In this document: one piece after another, positions 1-11,479 of the stretch
Numbering within the stretch: the stretch's first letter is position 1
Layout of the letters: each line of letters opens with the position of its first letter
Assembly: GCF_027475565.1 (NCBI RefSeq)
Contig: NC_069388.1
Location: 44,398,478-44,462,477, forward strand
Reading direction: 5' to 3'
Origin: Acinonyx jubatus
Lineage: Eukaryota > Chordata > Mammalia > Carnivora > Felidae
DNA: 64,000 bases
Notes under the pieces: generated by a model
Database searches by the model: none
What the model was told of the DNA's origin: nothing
What the model saw: the letters and a program-made list of their open reading frames with translations, nothing else
Program-made: the position numbers and the translations under genes

Positions 1-548
1 TTGGTATGTTCAGAACTGACTTCTGTCCCTCTGAGCATCTTTGTAATGTCACTTTACTTTTCAAAATTTTGCTGCAGGAGTTAAAGTTCTTCATAGATTT
101 CCTTCTCCTTATCTGGCAGCATGTTGGTCCAAGGTTATTATTTATGAGCATAAAATAATAGCAGGTGAGCCAGTGGTTATCTACAAGGCTACTAAATTGC
201 TTTAGTTAAATGCCTCTTTACTAAGCTCCAGGAAGCAACTGAGTTCTTCTATTGTTACTGGAATTGTTAAAATAAATACATTTCAGAAATCATGTTTTCA
301 CTCTACTGAACCATGAGAAGAAACTGGCCTGTCTTCCTGAATTTTTTATGGCAAACTAACAATTGCAAAAAGATGCTTTGAAGCCAACTGGCCAGCATGG
401 AGCCATCATGCATGAAACATTCTCATTCCTTTCCTTCTAAGCCTGGATCTTTTTATGTTTCTTTTTAAGGATTATTTTGTACATATTTGTTTACTTTTTA
501 GTATTTTCCATTACAAAACCAACACATGCTTATCATAGAAAATTTAGA
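1..548. other. Unique AT-rich intronic sequence, nothing identified
   Basis: No repeat, exon or clear regulatory motif was recognised. The final 12 bases form the target-site duplication of the SINE that follows. Confidence 0.4.
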
Positions 549-761
549 GGGGTGCCTGGGTGGCTCATTTGTTAAACATCCAACTCTTGACTTCTGTTCA
601 GGTCATGGTCCCACAGTTCGTGAGTTCGAGTCCTGTGTTGGACGCTGCACTGACAGTGCAGAGCCTGTTTGGGATTCTGTTTTTCCTGCTCTCTCTGCCC
701 CTCCCCTGCTCACACACTCTCAAAATAAATAAACTTAAAATAAAAATTTAAAATTAAAAAA
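549..761 (+). mobile_element. Carnivore tRNA-Lys-derived SINE
   Basis: Full-length short interspersed element with a GGGGTGCCTGGGTGG head, a pol III B-box-like GTTCGAGTCC, a CT-rich segment and an AATAAATAAA tail. It is flanked by the 12 bp direct repeat AGAAAATTTAGA at 537-548 and 762-773, which fixes both ends. Confidence 0.92.
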
Positions 762-773
762 AGAAAATTTAGA

Positions 774-1267
774 AAAATATTTTACAAGCTAAATAGAATA
801 CAAAACCCATACCTAATCCCACTGCCTAGAGCATGTTTCAGATGAGGAAGCTATTTGAGATGAGAAGAGCTGAAGGATCACTGCCACTAGCTCCTAGAAT
901 TAAGACATACACGACTTCATAGACAGCACAACTTGCCACTCTTGGAACCTAGGTGCTCAGAAAGACCTTCACTACAGACCAGCGCACTCACCTCAGAAAT
1001 GAGAAACCCATAGTGGCAGGGCTTGCCATGGGTCACAACCAAAATATTAGTGTCAATAACACTGGAACTACAGTCCCTTGACTCTAGAATCCCTTTATAC
1101 AGGGACAAGAGGAATACGTTTTCCATTGTGCAGAGACATCCTTTAGAGAAAGCACTTGCATGGAACATGAAGATAATTTTTCTTCTCTAACAAAATACTG
1201 CAGAAGATGTCCGAGATAATAATTCATGTGTGTAGGAAGAAAATATTAGAACCTCTATTCGTGTTTT
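774..1267. other. Unique intronic sequence, nothing identified
   Basis: No repeat family or coding exon recognised. Short open frames here are within chance. Confidence 0.35.
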
Positions 1268-1487
1268 TATTTTTTCACTTATTTTTATGATTATTTTTGA
1301 GAGAAAGAGAGAGAGAGAGATTTTGAGCAGGGGAGGGGCAGATAGAAAGGGAGACACAGAATCCGAAGCAGGCTCCAGGATCTGAGCTGTCAGCACAGAG
1401 CCCAACGCGGGGCTCAAGCCTACGAACTGTGAGATCATGACCTGAGCCTAAGTCGACGCCTTACCAACTGAGCCACCCAGGTGCCCC
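1268..1487 (-). mobile_element. Carnivore tRNA-Lys-derived SINE (minus)
   Basis: Reverse orientation: T-rich tail complement and GA-rich segment at the left, then GATCATGACCTGAGCC, ending in the reverse-complemented head CCACCCAGGTGCCCC at 1487. It abuts the T-run of the candidate retrocopy that follows. Confidence 0.9.
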
Positions 1488-1488
1488 T

Positions 1489-1690
1489 TATTTTTTTTTT
1501 AATAGAGAGGAATCAAACTTTATTAGTATTTGAAGCACAGATACCGAGCGGCATCCTCTTGGGCTAGGTGAAAGACAGATGTGTGCCCTACATGGACTCA
1601 ACACAGCCAGAGCTGCAGGGAGATGTCATGACATAGAGGGATCAACCTTATTAGCAAACTTGGGAATGGACTATAGCTTTTGTGTATCTG
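1489..1690 (-). pseudogene. Possible 3' end of a processed retrocopy (minus strand)
   Basis: Read on the minus strand, this segment shows an AATAAA-type signal (complement at about 1518-1523), then about 20 bases, then a run of more than ten A. That is the layout of a reverse-transcribed mRNA 3' end. The sequence is not one of the repeats I know. The parent gene was not recognised and the 5' limit is a guess. An A-rich repeat tail is the alternative. Confidence 0.35.
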
Positions 1691-2558
1691 GTTCTGTGGA
1701 TTTACAGATACTATATGGTTTTAACTAAACCAACCTCCACAAAATGGACAAGATCATTTAAAAGAACTCGTCCAAAGAAACCACAAGTTGAAAATCCTGG
1801 TAAAGCATGCATGAGTGAACCTGGAAATGGCAGAGCCAATGTCTCCTACACCTCAGACAGGCTCCTTGCCAGCCTCATTATGAATATATACAATGATTAA
1901 CCTATCAGAGTTCAGTTGCAGACAACAGAATCCTGTCTGGCTGGTTCAGACAGGAAGCAAGGTACTGCTAGTTGTGGGTAGTTTATAAAAATTTCTTAAA
2001 TGGGCTAGAGAAGGCTTTAATCTGACTTCCAGGAAAGTTTTAGAAAATGGCTTTGCATACCTGGCCGACTTCTGCCACAGTGAGGACCAGCTCCATGGCC
2101 ATACCCTCTGCCACAGTCTACATCAGCAAAATGGGTACCCTAAGTCCTGCCTTTTTACTGCCTATATGATTCTGCTACAGCTAATGTGAAACAACACCAT
2201 AACCAGGCTTGGCAGGAAAACCAAGGGGAATAGTGGAAGCAGGGTCTCCACTTCATGGTGTTCACATCCACCTTCAAGTCTTACATGAAGGTGTCTCTTT
2301 GGAGGAAGCTTGACCCACATAGAACCCAGACTCTAGACCCAGTCCCATGTAGAACCCAAGTTTCCACTATTTGTGGAACATAGTCTTTCACTTTCCTGCC
2401 TGTGATAGTTTAGGTAAGTCATGCTACGAAGGGTCTGAGATACAGCTGGCTGAGCTAGTCTACAATATCTCCAATAACGAGCTAATCAAACTTACCAGAA
2501 GTCTGTCCCCCAGATTGCAGACTGATCAAGAAGACCACTTAAAATGTGGGTTTATGCC
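1691..2558. other. Unique intronic sequence, nothing identified
   Basis: Mixed-composition DNA with no repeat or exon I can name. Its last 12 bases (2547-2558) are the left target-site repeat of the next SINE. Confidence 0.35.
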
Positions 2559-2760
2559 CCAGAGGTACCTGCATGGTTCAGTCGGTGAAGCATCTGACTT
2601 CAGCTCAGGTCATGATATCACGGTTTTGGGTTCAAGCCCTGCATCGGGCTCTGTGCTGACATTGTGGAGCCTGGAGCCTCCCTCTCTCCCTCTGCCCCTC
2701 CCCTGTCTCTCTCAAAAGTAAATAAATATTAAAAACTAAATAAATAAAAATTTTCAAATT
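2559..2760 (+). mobile_element. Carnivore tRNA-Lys-derived SINE, diverged
   Basis: The head is degenerate (CCAGAGGTACCTGCATGG), but the TCAGGTCATGAT and GGTTCAAGCCC segments and the CT-rich part with AAATAAATATT tail are typical. The perfect 12 bp target-site duplication TGGGTTTATGCC at 2547-2558 and 2761-2772 defines the limits. Confidence 0.9.
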
Positions 2761-2871
2761 TGGGTTTATGCCAGTGTCAATAAGGATGAACTTCGCCCTA
2801 ATTATACACAGATCAATGAACCCTTATCCAAAATTGTAGGAGCAGATGTTGTGGCATTCCATTTTTTTAAA

Positions 2872-2992
2872 AGTCTTTATAGTTTATAAAGTATATGCTT
2901 TATAGAGTATACTATATAAAGTATATACTTTATACTTTATTTGAGTATATTTATACTCAAATAAAACATGTAAAAAATAAAATAAAATAGAG
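2872..2992. repeat. AT-rich imperfect palindromes built on TATAAAGTATA
   Basis: About 120 bases consist of repeated and inverted TATAAAGTATA / TATACTTTATA words, ending in AGTATATTTATACTCAAATA. It is low-complexity, hairpin-prone DNA with no named family. Confidence 0.6.
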
Positions 2993-2998
2993 AAAAAA

Positions 2999-4190
2999 TT
3001 ATTTGGAAAGTAGATTTACCCTTTCACTTGAAACAACTAAAAACTGCACAAAATGTAAAAAAAAATAAAATAAATAAAAGATACTGAATATAAGGCAATG
3101 AAAGACAATGAACTCTGAGAGACTGGAAGCCCATAAGGTGCACCCTGCATTTAATACATTTGCTGCCTTGAGAGAGTTTGGGGGCCTAGGCAAAGGGGTG
3201 GAACCCAGTGAACCCCTGCATTAAGGAATGGAGCTGTGAGTCTGGAGAGGGAGCGGGGGCAAGGTTGTTGGAATTCTCAGTACAGGATCCTGGGGAGGAG
3301 AGAGCTGCAGAGAGACCACCATGGAGACCTGTGGGAGGACCCCCCCTTGAGAATCCAGTCGAGTACTCAGCAGTGCTTGCAGATGAGGAAACTACCCAAA
3401 GTTCAGAAAGAACCACTCAAAAGGATTAAAGGTCACAGTACCTGGTGCATACACAGGCCTGTTCCCACAAGCCAGCTTGGAAAAGCTCCAGATTCATGGG
3501 GCAGTGGGTGGAGTACACACTATGGTCTCCACTCACTAGTGAGAAAAACCAACAGGCATCCAAAGAAGTGGGAAAATACAGCCTATCATGAAGAGGAAAA
3601 CCAATCAATTGAAACCAACCCAGAACTGACACAAATGTCAAAGTTAACAGACAAGCATATTAAAAGTTACTATAGTTCTGTTGCACATGTTCAAAAAGTT
3701 AAGTAGAGACATAGAAGGTATCTGTAAGACCCAAATCAAACTGCTAGAAATGAAAACCATGATGTCTGAGATGAAAAACTACATTGGATGGGATTAATGA
3801 AGATTAGACCTTGCTGAAGAAAAGAGTAGTGAGCTTGAATACATAACGATTGAAACTACCCAAAATGGTATGCAAAGAGAAAAATGAGAATTTAAAACTA
3901 TGAACAGAGTGTCAGTGAGCTATAGGACAACTTCAAATGGCCTGAAGATTTAATGACTTTTTTTTTCAAATTTGATATAAACTATAAACTCACAAAGCAA
4001 AGAAGCTCAGTGAATCTCAAGCATGAAAAACATTACACCAAGTTGTGTCACAGTCACATTTGCTCAAAACCAATGATGAAAGTCTGAAAAGCAAAAAGAG
4101 AAAACAGAACTAAATACAAGAATGACAACAGATTCCTCATCAGAAACAATGCAAGTGAGAAGTCAGTGGGACAACACCTTTAAAGTACTG
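2999..4190 (+). mobile_element. Old L1/HAL1 fragment, 5' and ORF1-like part
   Basis: The region reads like the 5' part of an ancient L1-type element in + orientation. Its second half has the AAGAAGCTCAGTGAATC, CTCATCAGAAACAATG and AGTCAGTGG words typical of degenerate L1/HAL1 ORF1-side sequence. Open frames such as 3236-3706 are remnants broken by stops. The subfamily cannot be assigned by eye and both limits are approximate. Confidence 0.6.
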
Positions 4191-4394
4191 AATATTTTTT
4201 TTTTACATTTTAGAACACATTTATTACATATTATATAACATCTCCAACCTAATACATGGCTTAACACTCCCCTCGTATTATAAAGACCACCATATCCCAC
4301 GCCCCAGCCACCATCTCTGAATCGTTCTCTAATCTTACCCTGTTTAAACTTTTCTGTTGGTCTCTCCCAGTTGATAACCCCACTATAACCCCAG
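4191..4394. other. Unassigned AT-rich sequence
   Basis: A T/A-rich stretch between the L1 remnant and an LTR fragment. No family recognised. Confidence 0.3.
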
Positions 4395-4786
4395 TGCTAT
4401 AGACTGAATGATATCCCCCCAGAATTCATATGTTGAAACCCTAATCCCCAGTGTGACTATCTGGAGATGTGGTCTTCAAGAGGTAATGAAGGTTAAATGA
4501 GGTCATAAGGGTGTGACCCTTATTTAGTAGGACTGTAGTCTTATAAGATGAGGAAAAGAGAGATCTCTCTCTCTCTCTCTCTCCTTCATGTGAGGACACA
4601 ATGAAAAGACAGCCAGCCATCTGCAAACCAGGAGAAGTCTTGCCAGAAACCAACAACCGTCGAAACCTGGAAACCATGGCACCCTGATCTTGAACTTCCA
4701 GCCTCCAGAACTGTGAGAAATACATTTTTGTTGTTTAATACCAGTCTGTGGTATTTTGTTATGACAGCCTGGTGCAAACTAAGATT
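4395..4786 (+). mobile_element. Ancient solo LTR remnant, MaLR-like
   Basis: Typical words of an old mammalian LTR-type repeat occur in order: TAGACTGAATG, AATTCATATGTTGAAACCC, ATGTGAGGACACA, TTCCAGCCTCCAGAACTGTG, and a terminal GTATTTTGTTATGACAGCC. It carries a CT microsatellite at 4565-4582. No internal retroviral genes are present. The exact subfamily is uncertain. Confidence 0.65.
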
Positions 4787-5479
4787 TACACTTGAAGTTT
4801 GGTGCTGCCTTGTCTCCTCACAGTTCACTGGGCTGCCATGCACTCAGGCAGAGGATTTTGCTGTTTCCAAGGGCTACTGGGCACTCCCTTTCAGCCACCT
4901 TGGGAATGACCTCCATGTCAACCAATCCTTGGTTCAGCCCCTGCTCCTGACATCACACCGGTCTCAGGTACCTTACGGGGGCATAAAGGGACTCTCCTGG
5001 TTCTCACCGGAGGTGCTAACATGCGAAGGGAGAGTGCACTCCTCAGAAGACATACCCAGGGGAGGTCCTTTGGACCTTGCCAGCCAGTGCTGCCTCACCT
5101 GCCAGGCCACTCCATTCCTCTGTTTCCCTTACCTGTGAAAGGGGGCTCCTAATTGCTTCTTGGTGAAGGCCTCACGAGCTGATGAACAGGAAAGATGTGG
5201 CTCAGAGCCTGCCCTGGAGGACATACTCCACAAAAAGGTCACAGGGCTATGCTTCTGCAGGAGCCCTGGGGTCGTGCTGCCACATGCCCTGTGCACCCCC
5301 AGACCTGGCTGTGTGCACGCTGCCCGGCAATCACTCAGGACAGCTCTGCCGAGCGACAGATGGCAGAGCCCCAGCATGGCCCCAGACACCTTTCCTTTGC
5401 TCTACAGACACTCTTTGTCACCCACCCAGCAAACTCTGAGCTGTGTTTTGTGACTTATTATTCCCTCTATCTGGTAATT
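4787..5479. other. Unique, moderately GC-rich intronic sequence
   Basis: No repeat recognised. Several short open frames overlap on both strands at 5129-5530, as expected in GC-richer DNA, and none has recognisable protein features. Confidence 0.35.
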
Positions 5480-6000
5480 TGGGGAGAAGAGAGCACCAAA
5501 TGCCACCAACGATGCCCCCGCAGCTGCTAATAGGAGCCGCTGTTTGGATCCCACGGCACTGTCTTGGCCCCAGCGGCTCCGACAGCTGCCGAAGCACTGT
5601 CTGCCAGGCCAGGCTACGTGCTGCAGGCTCCGAGGGCAGAATAGAACCCAGCACAGTCACGCTGGGATCCCGGAGGCTCGCAGCATTAATAATCTATAGT
5701 TCAATCATTAGGAGCAAATCCAAGTGAAATAGGAAAATATATACCACGCTGGAGGCCGCGAGGCTGCTGGGAGGTGGCTTCTCTGCTCTGTGGCAGGCTT
5801 AATGATTAGTTCCCAGCCACTAGCAGCCCCAGCTGACAAGCGGCGCCTGCAAGCTGTAGGCTTCCTGCACGTGATAATTGAACAAAGCTAGGATTCATTC
5901 AGGATATTAACACAGACTCTCCACCAGGGATCTGCTGGGCTTGCCAGGCCCCTGAATTCAACCCTCTATGGTGCACCCTAGAAGGCTGTTCATTCGGTCA
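5480..6000. promoter_or_regulatory. Candidate conserved enhancer inside CFAP61
   Basis: Repeat-free DNA that keeps CpGs in an otherwise CpG-poor intron and is dense in developmental motifs. CAGCTG E-boxes lie at 5521-5526, 5583-5588 and 5830-5835. A homeodomain dimer-type TAATGATTAG is at 5800-5809, CACGTG at 5868-5873 and a SOX-type AACAAAG at 5881-5887. The CAGCTG core is favoured by ASCL1/PTF1A-class bHLH factors. The nearby INSM1 (43 kb away) is a plausible target, but this is inference without alignment. Confidence 0.4.
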
Positions 6001-7340
6001 ATTATTGCCCTCTGGACAGATCTGCAAGTGGATCTTTCCAGATGCAGGATCCAAGGCTGCCGGAGTCCTGGCAAGGGTTTAATATATAAGCTGATATAAC
6101 CCCACCCTGATTTCTCCAATTACGTACAGGGCCAAAGAGCTAACCTAGGTCTTTATTGCAACAGGTCAGCCCATAGCACTCTAAGTAGAAAGATAGTTGC
6201 AGTGGAAAACCATTTTTAATTTCAGGGTTTAAAAAACTATTTATTTCAAGTTGTTAGTGGATAAAAGGTTTTTTAAAAGGCTTTGTTGATATTCTTCCTG
6301 GTCATAATCATCAGTCAGAAACCTCTGTCTGCATGTGACAGAAGCTCAGCTCAGATGCAGAGAAATCCCAGAAGAGACCAGGACGTCCCACAGAATTATA
6401 CCCGGGGCAGGGCTGTTGGCACCAGAGCCAGGGACTCCCAGAGCCAGAATTTGAAACCCCGTCAGAATTCGGCTTCTTGTCCCTGTATGTTGGTTTCCTT
6501 CTCTCAGACTGGCATCCCCCTAGGTCAAAAGTCACGGGAAGCCCTAGGCACATGCACCTCGTAGTTTTGTATTTAGACAATAGGGGCCTCTTTTTCCTAG
6601 TGCCACTTTGAAACATTCCTGAAGAAGAACTCAGAATGTTCTGGCTCCTAAAATGAGCCCATCCATTCAGACGGTCAGCATGGCATGCCCCAGCCCCGAG
6701 GCACACGACCTTAGCCTCTCCCAGCCTCACGATCCCCCCCACCACGCCCCCCGAACCTGGGTTCCAGCTCCTCCATCCATTTGTAAACTTGGATAAATCC
6801 CTGGGCCACAGACCATAGAATCTGGCTTCCCAAGCGACTATCAAAGAGGTTGTGTGATGTGAGGCAGAAGTGCGGGGACCTAATTCTCTATGGAGAGGAG
6901 GGAGCCAGAAAAGATAAATCCCCTTCTCCTGCCTCTGATAGACTGTCCCAGGACCCAGTATCTCCATATACCCCATCCAGAGACCTCCTGCAGGACGGAG
7001 TAGGTGCACATAGTGCATAATTCTGCATTGCTCCCCATCTTTTAGGACTTCCATTCCCCTTCTCTTACTCTGACTGCTTTTGGGTTATACCTCCCAAATA
7101 AAACATTAACACTTAATCCTTACCCGAAGCTCTGTTTCCTTGGGAGGACAGGGAACACACTAACAAAAAATGATGAAACTCATAAATGCAGCTTCTTTTT
7201 TATTATTATGCCAAGCACCCCCAAATCCATGGGAACAAATAAGTCAGGCTAATCTAGAGGCAGTTTCCAATAAATTTATTTCAGAATTAGGATTCCATTA
7301 GGTCCAGTTTGGATCAAAGGTTGGTGAGAAGGCTGGCCAT
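6001..7340. other. Unique intronic sequence with one long minus-strand open frame
   Basis: No repeat family recognised. A 247-codon open frame occupies 6311-7054 on the minus strand but shows no motif, domain or splice structure I recognise. It is treated as unproven (see findings). Confidence 0.35.
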
Positions 7341-7655
7341 TTATGAATATATTGAAAAATAATTTAGGGGCTTCTGGTTGAATATGGCAGACTGAACATA
7401 CAAGTTTACCTGTTCTCCCTCCTGAAACCCCCATAAAATGAGAACAAAACAAGAAAAGAAATGTACAAATCTACCCATAAGGAGAAATAAAACTGGAGAG
7501 GAGATGCCGGTGGATGAGAGATGACAACTTATTTTGCGAAGCTTACTGGAGCACAGCAGAAAGAGCTGCAACTTAAGTGCCTATAGAGGGAACCCTGGGA
7601 GACACAAATGATGACAGAAGGCTGGTATGAGACACAGAACTGAAAACCAGGCAGA
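7341..7655 (+). mobile_element. Old L1/HAL1 fragment, part 1 (interrupted)
   Basis: Words such as GAATATGGCAGACTGAAC and CCCATAAAATGAGAACAA resemble the 5' portion of old L1/HAL1 elements. The sequence appears to resume after the inverted L1, near 9810, so the younger L1 probably landed inside it. Family assignment is tentative. Confidence 0.45.
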
Positions 7656-7834
7656 TTATTTATTTATTTATTTATTTATTTGCTTGTTTGTTTAGTTACA
7701 TCCAAGTTAGCATGTAGTGCAACAATGATTTCAGGAGTAGATTCCTTAGTGCCCCTTACCCATTTAGCCCATCCCCCCCTCCCTCAACCCCTCCAGTAAC
7801 CCTCTGTTTGTTCTCTATATTTAAGAATCTCTTC

Positions 7835-8053
7835 GGGGCGCCTGGGTGACTCAATCAGTTGGGCATGCGACTTCGGCTCAGGTCATGATCTCACAGTTTG
7901 TGGGTTCAAGCCCCGCATCTGTGCTGACAGCTCAGAGCCTGGAGCCTGCTTCTGATTCTGTGTCTGCCTCTCTCTCTGCCCCTCCCCTGCCCACGCTGTC
8001 TCTTTCTGTCTCTCAAAAATAAATAAATGTAAGAAAAAAAACTAAAAAAAAAA
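7835..8053 (+). mobile_element. Carnivore SINE inserted in the L1
   Basis: GGGGCGCCTGGGTGAC head and AATAAATGTAAG-type tail. The 9 bp target-site duplication AATCTCTTC at 7826-7834 and 8054-8062 splits the L1 3' UTR, so the SINE is younger than that L1. Confidence 0.93.
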
Positions 8054-8276
8054 AATCTCTTCTGTATTGTCCCCCTCCCTGTTTTTATATTATTTTTGCT
8101 TCCCTTCCCTTGTATTCATCTGTTTTGTATCTGAAATTCCTCATATGAGTGAAATCATATAATATTTGTCTTTCTTAGACTGACTAATTTCAAGGCTTAG
8201 CCTAATACCCTCTAGTTCCATCCACATAGTTGCAAATGGCAAGATTTCATTCTTTTTGATTGCCGAGTAATACTCC

Positions 8277-8278
<2 letters not shown>

Positions 8279-8324
<46 letters not shown>

Positions 8325-8329
8325 GATGG

Positions 8330-8384
<55 letters not shown>
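8279..8384. repeat. (TG)n followed by (TA)n microsatellites
   Basis: About 43 bases of TG repeat at 8279-8321 and a shorter TG stretch at 8331-8342, then about 40 bases of TA repeat at 8343-8383. All lie where the L1 3' region carries a short TATATATACA word. The dinucleotide ORFs on both strands here are artefacts. Confidence 0.97.
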
Positions 8385-8386
<2 letters not shown>

Positions 8387-9083
8387 ATCTTCTTTATCCA
8401 TTCATCCATCGATGGACATTTGGGCTCTTTCCATACTTTGGCTATTGTCAATAGCGCTGCTATAAACATTGGGGTGCATGTGTCTCCTCAAAACAGCACA
8501 CCTGTATCCCGTGGATAAATGCCTAGTGCGATTGCTAGGTTGTAGGGTAGTTCTATTTTTAATTTTTTGAGGAACCTCCATACTGTTTTCCAGAGTGGCT
8601 GCACCAGTTTGCCTTCCCACCAGCAGTGCAAAAGAGATCCTCTTTTCTCTGCATCCTCACCAACATCTGTTGTTGCCTGAGTTGTTAACGTTAGACATTC
8701 TGACAGGTGTGAGGTGGTATCTCATTGTGGTTTTGATTTGTATTTCCCTGATGATGACTGATGTTGAGCATTTTTTCATGTGTCAGTTGGCCATTTGGAT
8801 GTCTTCTTTGGGGAAATGTCTATTCATGTCTTTTGCCCATTTCTTCACTAGATTATTTGTTTTTTGGGTGTTGAGTTTGAGAAGTTCTTTAAAGATTTTG
8901 TATACTAACCCTTTATCTGATATGTCATTTGCAAATATCTTCTCCCATTCCATCAGTTGCCTTTTAGTTTTGCTGATTGTTTCCTTCACTGTGCAGAAGC
9001 TTTTTATTTTGATGAGGCCCCAATAGTTCATTTTTGCTTTTGTTTCTCTTGCCTCTGGAGACATGTTGAATAAGAAATTGCTG

Positions 9084-9305
9084 GAGCGCCTGGGTGGCGC
9101 AGTCGGTTAAGCGTCCGACTTCAGCCAGGTCACGATCTCGCGGTCCGTGAGTTTGAGCCCCGCGTCAGGCTCTGGGCTGATGGCTCAGAGCCTGGAGCCT
9201 GTTTCCGATTCTGTGTCTCCCTCTCTCTCTGCCCCTCCCCCATTCATGCTCTGTCTCTCTCTGTCCCAAAAAAAAATAAATAAACGTTGAAAAAAAATAA
9301 AAAAA
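9084..9305 (+). mobile_element. Carnivore SINE inserted in the L1 ORF2 end
   Basis: GGAGCGCCTGGGTGGCGC head close to the young felid type, and an AATAAATAAACGTTG tail. Target-site duplication AAATTGCTG at 9075-9083 and 9306-9314. Confidence 0.93.
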
Positions 9306-9806
9306 AAATTGCTGCAGCCAAGATCAAAGAGGTTTTTGCTTGCTTTCTCCTCCAGGATCTTGATGGCTTCCTGTCTTACATTGAGGTCTTTCATCCATTT
9401 TGAGTTTATTTTTGTGTATGGTTTAAGAAAGTGGTCCAGGTTCATTTTTCTGCATGTTGCTGTCCAGATTTCCCAGCACCACTTGCTGAAGAGACTGTCT
9501 TTATTTCATTGGATATTCTTTCCTGCTTTGTCAAATATTAGTTGGCCATACATTTGTGGGTCCATTTCTGGGTTCTCTATTCTGTGCCATTGATCTGAGT
9601 GTCTGTTCTTGTGCCAGTACTATACTGTCTTGATTATTATAGCTTTGTAATACAGTGTGAAGTCTGGAATTGTGATGCCTCTTGCTTTGGTTTTCTTTTT
9701 CCAGATTGCTTTGGCTATTTGGGGTCTTTTCTGGTTCCATACAAATTTTAGGATTGTTTGTTCTAGCTCCGTGAAGAATGTTGGTGTTATTTTGATAGAG
9801 ATTGCA

Positions 9807-10430
9807 AACAGAGATTTAAAGTAAATAATATGCCTCCACCCACCCTCCTGCCCCTCCCTCTCTCTTGACCATAGGGGAGGTTTTTCTCTAGAAAATGCAA
9901 CCTGGACAGATTCCAGATGTGGGAACCCCAGATCCAACAGAGGGAAAGTATGAGGTGTGGGGCTAAAAGGAGAAGAAATTGGGTGAGAGCCCCAGTCTAG
10001 GATGGCAGCAGCCAAGTGTTGGAGGGATTGACAGATAGTCAAGGAAATGTCATGAAAAAAGAGAACAAGGCCCCTATCTGACTAGTGAGAATTCCAGAAA
10101 GAGAGCAGAGAAAATAGAGTGTAGGGGTCTTTTAAAGGCACACAATAGAAGATAAAATTCCAAGAACTGAAAGACCTCAGTCTTCAGGTCAAAAAATCTC
10201 CCAATAAATGACCAATAGCTGAAAGGTGTTCTATCATGAAATTCAAGAATACGAGGGGTAATGAGAAGCTCCTCAAATCTAGTGAGTAAAACGTGTCACT
10301 TAGAAAGGAATAGAATGAAAATGGCATCAGGTTTTTCAATAGCAATCTCAGAACCTAAGAGACCACAGGGCGAGGTCTTCAAACTCCTGAAAGGAAATAA
10401 TTTCGAACAATAATTCTATGGCCACCCATC
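9807..10430 (+). mobile_element. Probable continuation of the old L1/HAL1 fragment
   Basis: After the inverted L1, the sequence resumes with words typical of the 5'/ORF1 side of old L1-type elements (CAATCTCAGAACCTAAGAG, AAACTCCTGAAAGGAAATAA). Degenerate, with approximate limits and low certainty of family. Confidence 0.4.
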
Positions 10431-11246
10431 AAGGAAATGCCACAAAGATAAAACTGTCACTGCTCGTAAATGAAGGAGGGATGGGGTCATTAAAGCATCA
10501 CTGTTTTGCAACTCCTAGTGGGTTAAAGAGCAGAGGTGTTTACATGGAGAAAGAGACAACCAGATACTGATACTATGTGCTTCGTTGTTTGGAAAGCACT
10601 GCCTTGAAAAAAAAATTCGAACCTGAGTCTGACCAGGACCTTAGATCCACCACCAATCTGTAGGAAATAGAGGAGATAGAGGAACATGTTAAACAGTATC
10701 AAGGGGCTGCAGTCCAAAAAATTCAGAGTGTGAGAAACAGTCTGAGTCCAACAAATAGATTGCAAGAAATGAAATTCCAAGTTGGAGGGGAGCCTGTGGA
10801 TTAAAACAGATTCTAAAAACATATCATCTTATTTTGATCCTGATTTCAAATAAGCTGTAAAAAAAAGGAATCATGCCATATCTGACTTTATTGAAAATTT
10901 GAATACTGGATATTTGATGATGTTAATAAATTATTAATTTTTACATGTAAAGACAGCATTGCAGTTATATATGTATTTTTAAAACAGAATCCTTATCTTT
11001 TAGAGATACAAATTGAAACACCTGGGATTTGCTTTAAAATAACCCAGAGAAAGAAGAGTATATGGAGGTAAAGGTGACACAAGATTGGCCATGGGTTGGT
11101 TAGTAACTATCCAAACTTGGTGATGGGTAATGGGAGTTCAGTACGCTATCCTTCTTTTTTTAATTTTTCAATTTTTAAAAAATTTTTAGTGTGCTATCCT
11201 TATAATTTAAATATTTTCTTTTTCTTTTTTAAAACCAATGTATTTA
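10431..11246. other. Unassigned AT-rich intronic sequence
   Basis: No repeat or exon recognised with confidence. Part may belong to the old L1 remnant before it. Confidence 0.3.
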
Positions 11247-11450
11247 GGGGTGCCTGGGTGTCTCAGTCGGTTAAGAGTCCGACTCTTGACTTCGGTTTAG
11301 GTCATGATCTCACGGTTCATGAGATAGAGCCCCACACCAGTCCTGCTTGGGATTCTCTCTCCCTCTCCTCTCTGCCCCTCTCTCACTTACGCTCACACAC
11401 TCTCTCTCTCTCTAAAAATAACAAACCTTTAAACACTTAAAAAAGAAACA
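11247..11450 (+). mobile_element. Carnivore tRNA-Lys-derived SINE
   Basis: GGGGTGCCTGGGTGTCTCAG head, GACTTCGGTTTAGGTCATG, CT-rich segment and A-rich end. The central portion is shortened. No clear target-site duplication seen. Confidence 0.88.
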
Positions 11451-11479
11451 ATTTAAACTAAAAAACAAACAAACAAAAA

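Larger units (their letters stand above)
7656..9806 (-). mobile_element. 5'-truncated L1 retrotransposon (minus) with two SINEs inside
   Basis: Read on the minus strand, the element runs from the 3' part of L1 ORF2 through the 3' UTR to an A-rich tail (TTTATT repeats at 7656-7680 on +). It matches, segment for segment, the 3' half of the + strand L1 at 34.3-37.97 kb in this window, with the same carnivore 3' UTR words. It is 5' truncated near 9806, broken by frameshifts, and interrupted by SINEs at 7835 and 9084. TG and TA microsatellites have expanded at 8279-8383. It cannot be active. Confidence 0.9.

Noticed and set aside
8141..8518. Dinucleotide-encoded open frames (His/Thr, Cys/Val, Tyr/Ile repeats)
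   Set aside because: They are translations of TG and TA microsatellites inside an L1.
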